Source: Halocaridina rubra (lineage: Eukaryota; Arthropoda; Malacostraca; Decapoda; Atyidae). From it: a stretch of 64,000 nucleotides of DNA. The DNA lies in assembly GCA_037179515.1 (NCBI GenBank), contig JAXCGZ010022664.1, positions 53,501 through 117,500 on the forward strand, read 5' to 3'. The notes beneath the pieces were generated by a model. It was not told the DNA's origin and ran no database searches. It saw only the letters and a program-made list of their open reading frames with translations. Of this stretch, positions 1 to 38,500 are shown piece after piece (position 1 is the stretch's first letter; every line of letters begins with the position of its first letter). The position numbers were made by a program, and so were the translations under genes.

Positions 1-1109
1 ATTCTGTTGTTTTGAAGCAAAACATATATTTTTCAACTTAATTCCATATCTCACTTAAGCCAGCATGGTGACCAAAGCTGAACAAAAAGTAATACAGAAG
101 GGCATGAAGAGAGAAATTTTCAACTATTTACTACCCTATCCCTTTAAGGCAATTTTTTTGCCACACACTTGGAGCATGGTGTGCTGAATATTTTCTCCTT
201 GACCACCAAAAGAAAATTACCATATATTGAGGGAAAATTACTTAATATTGGGGAAAAATATCCTTATATTAAGGAAATATATCCCTATATTGAGGGAAAC
301 TGCCTTATACAGTATTTGGGGAAAATTACCTCATAAATCTGTTCAAAACTCTTACTGCTATAAACTTGCCCTTGCTTTAATTCCCTTGTCTTTAGTTTTA
401 TAATTCAACTGCAGAGTTATAAAGAAATATAAAAATATATGTCTACCCTTTATCCTGAAAAGCCAAGCTGTGAGGGATGGGGTGGGTGGATCCTCAGGTG
501 AATGGATGTGTGCTTTGACTCAACCATTCACCCTTACAAGGGAGATGACAGCCATTGTATGTGTATATACATATTGTTTCCTCTTTGAATTGTTTATATT
601 TATAGGCTATCTGTTCCTTGCATTCTGCACACATTTCATATTTCTTATAATGGTGAATGTGTCCGTATTTCAATGTTCTCAGATAAATCTATATAAGTTC
701 TTAATGGAAGTACAGTGATATATAGTTGTCCCTCATGTTATATTTCCAATTTGTTTCACCACTCCCTGTGTAAGTAAAAAAATCGTGAATGTTCAAAAGT
801 CTTATACAGTGTGAATGTGTCTAGAATTTTCATATAATCTATTTCCAACCTCCCGTGTGCTTTAATGTGTTTTGATTACTAAACTGTACTGAAGATTTAC
901 GTAATGCAATTTAAAGTTATATAAAAACGGTATAGTAGCTGGTATGTTGAATTGTTTGGGGGGAATATTTTCTGCTGACTGCGTATTTTCAAAACCACTT
1001 TATTCGAAATCACGTAAGATGGACTATGTATATAATTGCATATTATTCTAGTAAAAGTGATTTTTAAGTTTATCACAGTTGCAAATAACTGATTTGCTCT
1101 TGTTTTCAG
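1..1109. other. OPA1 intron sequence with a short AT-rich tandem repeat
   Basis: This is AT-rich non-coding DNA upstream of the first recognised OPA1 exon. At about 212-330 a degenerate ~22-bp unit (ATATTGAGGGAAAATTAC-like) recurs five or six times. At 470-562 there is a piece of the GTGTGCTTTGACT...GCCATTGTAT repeat family also seen at 19.1, 22.3, 23.0, 24.0 and 25.9 kb. No coding exon was recognised. Confidence 0.6.
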
Positions 1110-26537
<25,428 letters not shown>

Positions 26538-27790
26538 ATTTAGCAATGTACAGGCGAGATTCATATTATATATGAAATTTAAGGTAAGGGATATAATGTC
26601 TGCAGATTTTCTTTCTAGATTAATCACGGCTTGAGAGAGTACCATAAGCAGAGTGTTTTAGCTTTTATCAAGTGAGACATCCTATCAACCTGTAACGAGC
26701 TGAGTGGCCACAATTTAAACAAAAGAATTGCAGTAACTGGGTTTTCTCATCCTCGCCTTTTCTGTCATTTGTTTTCTGGAGAAAAAAAGGGAAGAGAGAT
26801 GTTTCTTTTTGCCAAAAACTATATGTTAGTAATTTATAACATTTTGCAAGTATACCTCAAACTTTTGATATATCTCTTTTTGTTTTTAGTCATGGAAATA
26901 TTGAGTAACAGATGGTATTTTCTCATAACCTTTGAGGGACATAGCTACAGTGTATCCCTAAATAGTCCACAACAATACAGGCTTTATCCTTACTTACTGA
27001 TTATTGTCTTATAGTCATTGAAATTTTTGGGAGAAAAATTGCTTCACCTACAAAATATGTGGGATATTCTTGGTCCGACAGATAACACATAAACTGATGT
27101 CAGTCTGTCAAGTATTTTTACAACACATCAGAAAAGGAAGGCCCTGACTCTAAAATAAATAGGTTTATGAATGATATCCGGAAGCATCCTTGGGTAAATG
27201 TAGCATTTATGGGTTATAACCATTAAAAATATAAATTCAGCAAGAGCAAATAGTACGTTAAATATTTTCCCGCTTATTTGGTTGATAAACAGTGGGTGAT
27301 GCGCTTTCAGCAAGACCTTTAAGGAGAGCAGTTTTATTACTAGTCCTCCTGGAAGAAAATCATTCTGACTTGATCAGTTTTTAATTTATTAATGATAGTT
27401 TTGTTGTCAAAGGATAACCACTTTAAAAATAAAATAGGATAAATTCCAATAGGATCATTGCCACCTTAAGCAAGACATTTAACCTCATGGGATCGAAATG
27501 CTAGTGAAGTCAGTTTAGGTTCAGGATAAGCTTTAAGCATATAATGTACCATGTCACTCTGCTTGCTATTAATAATCTTCAACCAAAAAGCTACCGTCTC
27601 TTTTGGGCAATGAGTAAGGAGCTCATCAAGCTTAAGTAATTTTGTCATTCTGATCAAGTACTAACACTGATTAAATTTTTTTAAAATTATTCATGCATAT
27701 ATAACTTGTGCTTTCATTACATAATTTTGGAAACAATAAAGAAATGCAAACGGGTACTTTGTCATAACAGATAATTAGAGGCAATTCATT

Positions 27791-27950
27791 ACAGGTCAGT
27801 TTTAGAGCAAGCATACCTTTGCAGGCCATTCTAAGATCATGCACCCTGTTGCAAGTCAGTCTAATAGCAAGCGCACTTTTCAGTGTCAGTCTGAGAGCAA
27901 GTACACTATTGCAGATCAGTGTGAGAGCAGGCACACTATTACAGGTCAGT
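27791..27950. repeat. 30-bp minisatellite, 5.3 copies
   Basis: The exact period is 30 bp, with units starting at 27791, 27821, 27851, 27881, 27911 and a partial at 27941. The unit resembles GCAGGTCAGTCTGAGAGCAA followed by GCACACTATT. It lies in the probable OPA1 3' UTR. Confidence 0.92.
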
Positions 27951-29249
27951 CATACGATGGCATAGAGTAATATATAGTATTTCACTAATTGTATAAAAGT
28001 TTTTATTACTTATTTTGAATTTAAAGTGACAGATTTTATCATCCATAAGATTTTGAAGGGCAAAACGGCATGTATGTAATTGGGTTAATGGAGTGTGGAA
28101 ATATTCAGAGATGTGTTGGTTAATATGTATAACAAACTATTTTCTAAATGACCATGTGCAATTTTATTAGAAGATTTTACTGATTATAAAAAAAATAAAC
28201 AAATACATTGAAATACTTTATCTTGGAGAAAAGTTTAATTTTGTAAATAACAAAATATGTTCCGTGCAATATCTTCTCCTGCAGCGATTGTTACTAAATG
28301 TGTAAACATCATGAATCAGATTTACGTGGAAATTTAACTTGTTTAAGATTCTTTAAGTTTCTTGATTTTAAATTAGGTTATTTATTAATTATGGTTTTAT
28401 AAATAGATTTATAGACAGGGTTGACATTGGCCTTTTGGCATTTGCAGATGCAATTTATGTTGACGTGTGCTTTTTTGTTTACATTCATAATTATGTCCTT
28501 GTGTTTGACCGAAGAATGACTTCAACAGTTTCAAATTGGATTACGGATGATTGTCTGTCAAGTTTCAGATTAAATAACAGCAAATAATACAAATAAAACT
28601 TTAACGTTCAGATTTTAATTGTAGTTATGCTGTACTTCAGTTCTCAGAATATTTATATATATACAGGCCTGTAGGATGGTAATTATTTAACAAATGGGTT
28701 ATATACTCATTAGTTAAATAAGATGCTAGATTCTGAAATGTTATCTTGTTGCAATCGTTTTTGAGGGATGGAGGCTTTTTATTGAGAGTCCTGTAAATTA
28801 GTGTATACATTATACTTAATTTTCAAAATGACCATTAGAGTATTACTTGTGTGTATATTAGAAGACTGTGCTCATTATTATATTTTTTCTAGTTATGTAC
28901 CTCACATACTCAATGTATGAAGCTCTGTTTATGGCCTCAAAACGTTACATCCCAGGGTCTTATATTTTCTTATATTGTCGAAGCTCATTTAAGATATAAA
29001 AACTTGACACCCCAGGGTCTTCTCTTCTAAGCTCATTTAAGATATACTAGCAGTTGTTGCCATACCAGAGTGTGGACTTGTCACCTCTTTCAGATAGGAT
29101 CTTTTTCACCAACAGTAAAGACATATTACTTGTTATTTCTCTAGAGTATAATACGTATTATTTTTTATGGAAATTACCTGAAAAACTTGCATTTTGTTTC
29201 ATTGGCATAGCACAAAAAAATATACAAGTAACATTTTCACCAAGGTTAT

Positions 29250-29390
29250 GCCATTTGTAAGTATACCTATGAAAAGTGTAAGTTAATATCACTTGTTATG
29301 CCAGTTATAAGTACAGTATACTTATGAAAATGTATGTTGATAACGGGTTATGCCAGTTGTAAGTATACCCATGAATATGTAACTTATAAC
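29250..29390. repeat. Direct repeat, ~50-bp unit, three copies
   Basis: ATGCCA(G/T)TTGTAAGTATACC then TATGAAAATGTA is repeated three times with changes, in the probable OPA1 3' UTR. Confidence 0.7.
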
Positions 29391-29514
29391 ACCCTGTGTA
29401 GTTTTTTAAGTTGCTTGTAATAGTTCTTCAGTGTAAACTATTTTACATATTTTCGTGTCTGTCCAGATAACTTGTTATTACTTTAAAATGCTAGTCATTT
29501 CTAATGCTGTCTTG

Positions 29515-30020
29515 CAAAATATAAGGGATTAAATGCAACTCTGCAAGTATAATGGAAGAAATGCCACTTGTAAGTATAAAGGAGTAAATGCCATTATGCA
29601 AATGCAATGGAATATGTGTCGCCTTTTCAGCATAAGGGTGTAAATGCTGCTTCACAAGATAAAAGTAGTAAATGCTGCCTTTTAAGAAAAACTTAGAAAA
29701 TGCTGCCTTTTAAGAAAAACTTAGTAAATGCTGCCTTTCAAGTATAAGGGAGTAAATGCTGCCTTTTGAGCACAAGGGAGTAAATGCTGCCTCTCGGGAT
29801 ATAAAGGAGTAAATGCTGCCTCTGAAGATAAAAATGAGTAAATGCTGCCTTTCAAGATATAAAGGAGTATATGCCACCTTGAGGCTTCTGGGAGAAATTG
29901 CTGCCTTTTAGAATAAAAAAGAGAGTAACTGCTGCCTTTCCAGATAAAAAAAGGAGTATATTCTATTTTAAAATTAGAGTTTATATTGACAGTATAAGGG
30001 AGTAAATGTTACCTTGCATG
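29515..30020. repeat. Degenerate minisatellite, ~30-bp unit, ~15 copies
   Basis: The core GGAGTAAATGCTGCCTTT with a variable AAG/TATAA spacer is repeated head to tail. Two adjacent units at about 29675-29735 are nearly identical. Confidence 0.85.
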
Positions 30021-30582
30021 TATAAGGGAAAAGTAGAATTGAGAAGCTTGCAGCATTTGTGTAAAAAGAAAATAAATACAAACACATCACTCATATGAGG
30101 TTCAGTTACTGATGAATGAGAATCCAACTTTGATCATACCTATGCAAGCAGTTTAGCAGCATTTTAGTAAAGGAAGGTGATTTCTGCCATGTTTTTGTTG
30201 CTTGCAATGTAATAGAAATTAGAACATATATTTACATCATTGATAGCTTCCTGTTGTACAGTTTTTTATTTCATGATATTACTTACATATGTTGTGTAAA
30301 TACGGCTCCTAATGTGTACATAGTACGTTACACCGGATAAATACTTGAAATATGTACATTTTGGACACCGGGCATATTATTTACAAGGCTATTGCCAGTT
30401 TTTGTGTATTTTTGTATTAAGTGGAGGTTACAATGTACTGTATATATTTGACTATTTATTGTTAATAACTGTTTACTGTACTTTTTGGAAACGGAGTAAA
30501 TATTGAGTCAAAGTTTATGCTTAAGTGGCACTATTCTGTCATTAGTCGACATTTCAAAATTCATTATAGTGTACTGAACTGT

Positions 30583-30588
30583 AATAAA
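30583..30588 (+). terminator. Candidate OPA1 poly(A) signal AATAAA
   Basis: A canonical AATAAA hexamer in GTAATAAAGACTT lies about 4.0 kb after the OPA1 stop and is followed by a T-rich stretch. It was chosen because the repeats upstream still look like one continuous UTR. Use of an earlier site is possible. Confidence 0.35.
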
Positions 30589-31519
30589 GACTTGGAGAAA
30601 TAATCCAAAGTTAAAATAATGCCTGTCCCACTTATTTCTATTCTCTGCTTTGGATTTTTATTTTATATTGGAGAAAAATGAGCCACACAGTGCTATATAT
30701 GCTATACAAAATATAATTCAAGTCACATTAGCCAAACTGTCAGAGTTTAGCTCTCCTACGACTTACAAATGTTAGACAGATTAAAGAAGTTATGTTGTAT
30801 CATGTATCTTCACTCTTCATTTGTATTCATCTTCTTCTCTTGTTAATGATGCTTTGTGTGAATTGTACGCTTTTTGCTGGTAAAAGAGGCACAAAAACAT
30901 TGTACAGTTTATTCATCTACTTTTTCAGAATTACTTGTGTTTTGAAATTATAAATAGAGTATGTAATGATCCGTTTTTGAATCCTTAATAGTGTTGCACA
31001 GTCTTTGAATTTGTGTGACGTTTTCCAAATTTAATACAGCAGCTGTATTATCGGTATTACTAATGAAGTTGTACTGAAACAGCACAAAGATAGGCGAAGA
31101 TGTATGTAAGTTGGAAAACTTTTCCAGTATCTTTGAGTAACATAGTAAGGCTCCAGCCTTAGGATTGCCTGTTTTTTGGATTGTCTTGAAGACAATCATC
31201 ATATTACCAATATGAGGACAAATGTTCCTAAGAGATCCCCAACATGATATAGAATATTAAATTTAATCCGAGTGAAGATAAACACTTAAGGAAGCTCAAG
31301 AAAAAGTAGAACATTTTAATAATCAACTGAGGTATATCAGTCAATATTGATTCAGCATTCTGAGTCCAAGTGAAGATGATAATCAAGAAGAGGGATAGCT
31401 TAATATTCAAAAGAGAGTTTTGAATACAGTACTGACTTATATTCCTTCATACCATGATAAACACACATGGGAACATAAGAAACAGAATACTTGGATTTTC
31501 AATGCAGTATCCAATCTAG

Positions 31520-32285
31520 GTGATCAACACAATAAACTGTTTATATACAACAGTATATAAACAATATATCTTCTCAAGTATAGAATATGCAAGCCCTTCT
31601 TGGACTTCTAACATTACGAAACAAAAACTAAAAAATAATCACAGGCCCCTTAGTTATAACACCTACAGACCACTCACACCAAGAAACCAAAGTCCTCAAA
31701 GTTAGACGATCTGGACATAAAGGCACACAAGTACTTGCTGCAGATTCCACAAAGCAACCCCATCCACCACACTACATGGCAGAACAGACACACCAAGGAA
31801 CAATAAAACAACACCTAGCACATATCAAACACAAATACTGTCATCTCTTGACCCCCTGCTCGCCCCAGACAAGCCTTCACAAGCATTTCCATACCCAGTT
31901 AAATTGCCACTCCATAGAATTACTTAACGACAACGCAGCTGCATGCACACCCTCATAACATCCATCATTCCGAATCTTCCCTTCCCTGTGAGGAGAGATT
32001 CCACCTGGCCAGGCTGCGATGTGGGCACCAAAAAGCCCTTTTGAGTTATCAGAAGATCAGAAGAAGCCAGACGACTCCATCAATGATGCCTGTCCAGGAT
32101 GTAGCACATTGCAGCATACATTCAAACACATTATGAAGACTGAACTTCATACAGCCACATCTGCCAGTAACACAAAATACACTCCCTGAGAGTTTTGTGA
32201 AAAAGCCCTAGGATCGGCAGTGGCCTTCCTTTGGTACTCTGGGCTGTTCGGCCAGATAGCCTTGGGAACATCAAGAACAACCTGT
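31520..32285 (+). pseudogene. Decayed non-LTR retrotransposon, C-terminal part
   Basis: Fragments in shifting frames resemble the region after the reverse transcriptase in Jockey-type LINEs: SSIEYASPSWTSNITKQKLK, then a linker, then RLRCGH and a terminal Cys-rich motif CPGCSTLQHTFKH. Many stops and frameshifts are present. No ends or target duplication were identified. Confidence 0.6.
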
Positions 32286-33571
32286 AAGAAGAACTAGTTA
32301 AGCTAGTGTTAATGCTAATTCCCCCCCACGTTTGTCTGGTTTACAGAGGAATGTGCATATCTTTCCAAAATGCTTCCCTGAAGCTATATGTCTCAGACAG
32401 TGAAAGAAAATAAACATTTACTGTAATAAATACTTGATGGCTTCATTACAACAAAAGCATTTGTTTTATAGAACATCACAATAAGAGTATCAGTATATTG
32501 CACAGAAATCAAATTTCATTCTCAATGAAATTCATTCCCTAAACCACATCTCTTCTTATTTAAAATTGCAATGTATTTTGAATTTGGTATTTCATAAAAC
32601 ATCAATATTGTTTTGTTACCAATATATTTCTATCAAAAAGCAAAGTCGCCTTAGAGACTGAACACAGAATATCTATGATCTAGATTCCTTACATGCTTTG
32701 AAGATTTTAATACAATTCTTTATATTTTTGTAAAAATCTAATGAGTAGGTTGATCTTATTTTAAATCTACATTGAAAAATTAACTACATAGAGCACTGAT
32801 CGTAATTCAGCCTTTCTTTAAAATATGCTGTAAGTCAATAATATATACATACAAGATGGCTAAAACTGAAGATCTAATTTTGCTTTTTTATGCAGTTTTT
32901 CGTGGAGGCATGTGCCTAAACGAATAGCTGAATTTGAAAGTTTGATGTTTTCACATACCTTTTTTGTGTGAGCTTTTACAAACACCAGTGGTACATTAAA
33001 TCATGGTTAACTTACTAAATTTTCATTAACAATTTAATTTAAATACAACCAAGGAGAAAAATATTTAGATCACTAGTTATCAGATACATGACACTTTCCT
33101 TAATCCACAAATGAGTTCTATAAATTCAATTTTTCAAGTCAATAGCAACTGCATGGCCACAAGTGTACTCCCTCATCCTTCCCCTATCTGTCAATTATTT
33201 TGGAAAGAAAATTTTTCATCCATTGTGAGGTGCAGAAAATTCGAGGGGGGGAAATTCTTTCCATTCTGCCACCAGGACTAAATAACAGTAAATGAGTACA
33301 CATACAGCCATCCTAACTTCGTTTCACAGAAGAGTTAAGTATTACATGGGACCTCTGAAAAATTAGTCCTAAGTAACAAACACTCTGTCACTCATATCAG
33401 GTAATGCTTAAGAAACCAGCACACAGCTTTCATATCAACCTTCATATATAGGTATCTACATCACAGGATGGCCTCATCCATGTTGATGTACAACTTGTAA
33501 TAAATTTATGAAATATAAGCCCTATGCTATGAAGCTGACTCTTGGGGAGACGACAGTAATTTGTTTTTGTG

Positions 33572-33730
33572 CATTAGGTGTCACAATTCGTTCCCATTTA
33601 GGGGTGGACACAGATGACTGTATGCTGGGGAATTAAGGCTGTATGACCTCCCCAACGTCCAGCTGCGTGCTCAAAGACGAGTCTGCCACCTCCCAAACTG
33701 GGCACTCTACCACAGCGGCAGTCTGTTTTT
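33572..33730 (-). mobile_element. tRNA-derived SINE, family A
   Basis: In reverse it reads GTGGTAGAGTGCCCAGTTTG, GGGAGGTGGCAGACTCG, then CAGCCTTAATTCCCCAGC and GTGTCCACCCCTAAATGGGA, the family A body. Confidence 0.7.
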
Positions 33731-34144
33731 ATGCCAACAGCATGTGGCGTTCCCCAGTGGACACCCATCCAAGTATTGACCAGACCCAAAGGGGCTTAAC
33801 CTCACTGATTGAACGAGAAGTGGCATACCCTTGCTGGTTTGGCAGTTGGTGGGGGGGAGATGATAGTATGTATAGGAAACAAGTTTAATAACAATGGCAC
33901 AAAAATTACTTCATCACACACTGTGATATTACATAAAAAGATTTTTATAAAGTATGAAAGCAGTATTGGAGGACCGCATTTACTACTGGTACAACAATTT
34001 GTTTTGAAAATTATCAACACTGCAAATAAAGGGACAAAATAAAATTTCTTCATTCTACAGGTTCGTGTGCATGAAAACATCACATTCCTTTCACTTAGAA
34101 AATGTAACGACAATACAGTATATACTTTATATTTTTACGTTTTA

Positions 34145-34215
34145 TATGTTACTCTTAATTCCCATTTGGGGGTGCACACAAACCGAATGAAACTGGGGAA
34201 TTAAGGCTGGATGCC
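34145..34215 (-). repeat. SINE family A, partial copy
   Basis: Only the 3' half is present (GGCATCCAGCCTTAATTCCC on the minus strand and the CACCCCCAAATGGGAATTAA segment). Confidence 0.55.
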
Positions 34216-35379
34216 CTTAAGATTAGAATGACTTAGAAAATAATTTACATCGCATTATTTGAGCTAAAATAAGGAGTTCCATTCTTGGAAAAGATAAAAA
34301 ATGATCTAACTTAATGAATAAATGCCAAACGAGACATATTTTACCAATAAAATATAGTATTAAGTGAAAAACTAAAACTAAAAATTTTTCAAAGATGTGC
34401 TTAAATTCTTATGAAAAATATCACCTCAACACATTTATTGCTTTGCTGCTAGAAAACTCCGAATATTAAACACGATAATTTATCAAACTTTCACACCGAT
34501 ATTGAAAATGGAATGTTGATAAGAATCGCAAAATAAAAAAAAAATAAAAAAAAGTAGCTATCAAATTCATCCCAATATATACGGAATTTATATCTTAAAA
34601 CTCCTTTTATTATTTTTTTTACATGATAATTTCGACTTTTCAACCCGTACACAGAATAACATAAGAAACTAATATCAGAATGAAATGTTGGCTATTTTAC
34701 CTTACAGACGACAGCATGGCTAGGTTGTATATTACTTGTGTTAAGAAATGCCCATTAAGAGATATATAAAACAGACACGGACATTTGTTCAATAACTGCT
34801 CAATTGTGTAATAATGTATTCTTACCAAGCACTGTGCAATGGAATCTTTATATAAGGATGATAATACTTATCAAGATCTGAAATAAGGCTAATAAAAAAA
34901 ATATACAAAAATTACTGAAAAGATATTTCCATACATGTTTGATCTTCTCCATAAATTAGTAACTTGGTCATAACCAAAAGTTGGCTCATCTTTTTTAATG
35001 CAAAAAGAAAAGTAATAGAAGGAAGGAGCATTCACCCACAACCTTTCTATTTCCTGTAATTACTTCCTATAAATTGCATATCTGAGTAGTATTTTAAACT
35101 GTAAAATCCCACGATAAATATCACAGTCTTAAGTGAAGTTTTCTTAAAATCCATTCAATTTGGAAGACTAACATTGTGGGTTATCTATTTTTCATCGTGA
35201 TATGTACCCCAATGAATGCTCAAGGGTGGGTGACCACATTTGAATAAAAAAGATAACAACAAAACTTTGTCTTTCATGCAACAAATAGCTATTTAAAAGC
35301 CCTTGTCCTTTACCAAACACTTTCTGCACAGTTGGTATAGAAGTCAACACCTCTTGTTTTGTAAAATTCACACTTACGT

Positions 35380-35523
35380 CTATGTTGATGCTATTTCAGC
35401 TAATTCTGCTTTTGGAGGTTTTAATGGCATATAAAACATGTACATAGGCTGACGGACATTTAAATAGTACTTGTAGTAGGTATGCTCTGCTTCAAATCCC
35501 TTACGGTAGTACATTTCACGCGC
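35380..35523 (-). CDS. GNAT gene exon 6 (stop codon)
   Basis: 47 codons plus TAG at 35380-35382, after CTTTTCAG. Encodes AREMYYRKGFEAEHTYYKYY and a C-terminal tail rich in Pro, Lys and Met. Confidence 0.93.
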   Translation of the reverse strand, partial: AREMYYRKGFEAEHTYYKYYLNVRQPMYMFYMPLKPPKAELAEIAST

Positions 35524-38500
35524 CTGAAAAGCCATTTAAACTATTAAAACTATTATTGATGAGACATGCAATATATCTCATAACTGCAATAGGCGCAATG
35601 AAAATATATTTCTATTACCTCAAGCATATTGGAAACATGAGACATTTGGTGAGTGAAACAGGGGTTTCTTAATGTTACACAATACTGAATACGTAATATC
35701 CTAATAGGGCAAGATACCTTTGACAGGATGTATGGAGGCAAACAGTAATATACTGTAATAATAATAAGTAGCTGATAATATTTGAGGAATAGGTGAACAA
35801 ACTTTGCGCTATTGCATACCAATCAGTACTGTAAAAGTCTTATTAATGCGAACTGCTATTATCTTTTAAATGATACTTAAATTACAATTATCAATGATGA
35901 AAGAAACTAATTTTTTTAAGTAATAGGAAGGATAAAGTAAAAAATAAATTTACACAATCAATATCACTAACCTCATAATGGCATTCAGTTGTCACAAGTT
36001 CTATGCCTTCATAACACTTATCCCTACAAAATTCTACAACCTCGTCAACGAGATTGGATGCAATACCTCGTCGCCTGTAAGCTTTTTTAACAGCCATGCG
36101 ACGAAGCCAAGCTCTGAAAATAGGGACAAAAGTGAAAAGTTTTTTCACGCAGTCATTCGATCCTGACCCAGGGTTGGATTGGCTTTCATTGCATCATGTC
36201 TTTACTGATTGATATGGGCAAATAGCTGGGGGTTCGGAGATTTCTAATTGGTCTACCTAAATATTCAGCGATTGTCTGGAGATCACTGGGTCCACGTGAT
36301 TGAAGGGGGAGCTTTAGAGCTATCACTGTCCCTTGCTTATGTAAAGTGCTAAACTACATGTCAGGCATATGCAAATGAGTCCTCCAATGACCTGCTGCTT
36401 CCAATTGTGTACAGACTATACCTGCCAACTTGGCAGGGACTGGAAGATGAAATATGCCAATAGAGTGCTGTCCATAGAGCTAAATGAAATTTATATTTAT
36501 TCACCTTTGAACAAGGTGGGCTTGAATATAGTTCTTTTGGTATAGCAGACCAGTCTTTACCCATCACTTCATAAAGAAACAATACAGTATGGTCATTCCC
36601 ATTTGGAAAATCTCTTTTTAATAAAAATAGATCATGATTAAATAGCAAAAGCGTTTTCATTTAAGTAAGTCTTGTCTATGTTGTTAGCAGGTATACTGTA
36701 GCTAAAACTGAGTGATGTACTCATAACAGTTACTACTTTGGAGAAAATTTGCCAAATCTAATACAAAGATAGTTGGAAATAAGCCAAATGAAAGTAAAAT
36801 GTTATATATAATGAACATCCTCCATATACAAACCAATAACTTTAACATTTCTAGGAATGGTGAATTAGGTATAGCTATGCTCTACGAATTTTTTCCTTTT
36901 TATGGGATTATTTTGTGAGCACTTAGGCTATTTATATATACTCTCCTACTCCTGGGGTTGAGGTTTTTCCTTTTAACAGTAAGATTGATACTGGCATTAT
37001 ACATAATTAAATAAAGCTGTGCTCAAGTGAGCATGCATGGCTGACATGGTGCACACCTGAGATGTTATTTCTCCCAGGTAAATAACAGCTGTCGGAGCGA
37101 CTTTGGAGAACTGAATACCAAATCTAGGAGAAAATTATGATTATATCATATTCTTTGCATTTTCTAGGTGTTGAAAGCAATATAAAGCTGGGGGCTGAGG
37201 ACAGAGCTACCAGGCAGGAGTGGGAGCGTAACGCCAAAGAGAAAGTTTATGGATGTAGAGAGAGAGGGAGGACACGACGGTGTGTGGTGTGATGGAGGAG
37301 GATGCAGGGGATAGGGTGATATGGAGATGATTATTCTGCTATGGCAACCCCTGACAGGAGAAGCTAAAAGATTTGATCACTCAATCAGTCTAGAGTTGTC
37401 AAAGGTTATCACATATAGGAGGCAACTATCATCTCTTCATCATCCCCATATGGATTTTACAAACTGAAACTGCAACAAGCCAACCATTGGTGTCCAACAC
37501 ATGATACATCCACCCACCTCAGACCAACAAACATCTTTTAACATGATAATCCATTTCGCATCTTATGAAAACTACCCGTGGTAAATTCTAAGAGAAAAAA
37601 GCCACATGTTTTACATAATATTCAATAATCACAAAGAAAAAATATAAGGCATAGATAAAAATTAATTTACTTCAGTCCTCCATGTAAAGACTTGGTGATA
37701 GCAACAGTTCCAACGATGTTTTTTTTCAGGCCATGCACATTAGGTCCTAGGGAATCAAAGTCTTTTTCACAAAAGAAATCATATTCTACCTGTAGAGAAA
37801 GTAGAAAAGTAATTTTAGAACAAAACCGCATGAAACATTAAACTAGTAGATTAACTATATATGACAAAATTTCTAATAAACTGCAACAATTTTTATCTAT
37901 TTCTTGAGTATGATGCAGTTTACTGTTGAAGCTTACAAGGGGGCCAAAACCGATTATGGCAAAAACTAAGTAGGAAAGCATCACCATACCATGGAGGAAA
38001 GGAATGCTATCCCCCAAGTAATTTTCAGTGATTATGACACATAGACTATATTCGTGAAAATATTTCTCACCAACCACTAGGGTTATCCCCCTTATTTGCC
38101 CCATACAAAATAAAGGGCATAAAAAGTGGAATATTCTCTAGCTCTCAACTATGGATCATTAGTATCATCACTATTAACCTGTGAGGAACTCGACAAAGAA
38201 TACTTGACATGAATTTCTCATGTCGCACCCCCCTGGATCTTTTTTTTATTTTTGGGGGGCCAGAGAATAGTTGATGGATGGGGCGAGGCTAAGCAGGTTG
38301 TGGAGAAAATCTGCTGCCTGGTTTTCCTTATGAAAGGCATAGTCAACCAGAAGACTTCTGCAGGATATGATATAATTTTTGGGAAAAATGACTGAAGAAT
38401 AGAAGGGGCTAACAATCCTTTTTTTCCCCCCCAGTTTCTTAACAGATGGAAAGTAACTCGCAGAAAAGGTGTTGCTTGGATAAGCAAGACAGAAAACAAA

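Larger units (their letters stand above)
26538..30606 (+). other. OPA1: Probable OPA1 3' UTR and downstream DNA
   Basis: About 4 kb after the OPA1 stop contains no recognisable coding exon on either strand. It is AT-rich and carries a 30-bp minisatellite (27791-27950), a ~50-bp direct repeat (29250-29390) and a ~30-bp minisatellite (about 29515-30020). A canonical AATAAA at 30583-30588 is the best candidate distal poly(A) signal. The true 3' end is inferred and several earlier AATAAA-like sites exist, for example near 28192. Confidence 0.45.
30607..35379. other. Intergenic DNA between OPA1 and the GNAT gene
   Basis: OPA1 (plus) and the acetyltransferase (minus) converge here. Recognised contents are a decayed LINE 3' part (31520-32285) and two SINE family A copies (33572-33730 and 34145-34215). 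The rest is AT-rich without recognised genes. The acetyltransferase 3' UTR must lie at the right end. A minus-strand AATAAA (TTTATT at 34606-34611) is one candidate poly(A) signal. Confidence 0.5.

Noticed and set aside
27791..27950. 30-bp repeats as a CRISPR array or protein repeat
   Set aside because: There are no spacers between units, and the only open frame is on the strand opposite to OPA1 with low-complexity Leu/Ala content and no gene context.
33643..34042. 81- and 77-codon plus-strand ORFs
   Set aside because: They overlap a minus-strand SINE family A copy and AT-rich DNA; no motif or splice support.
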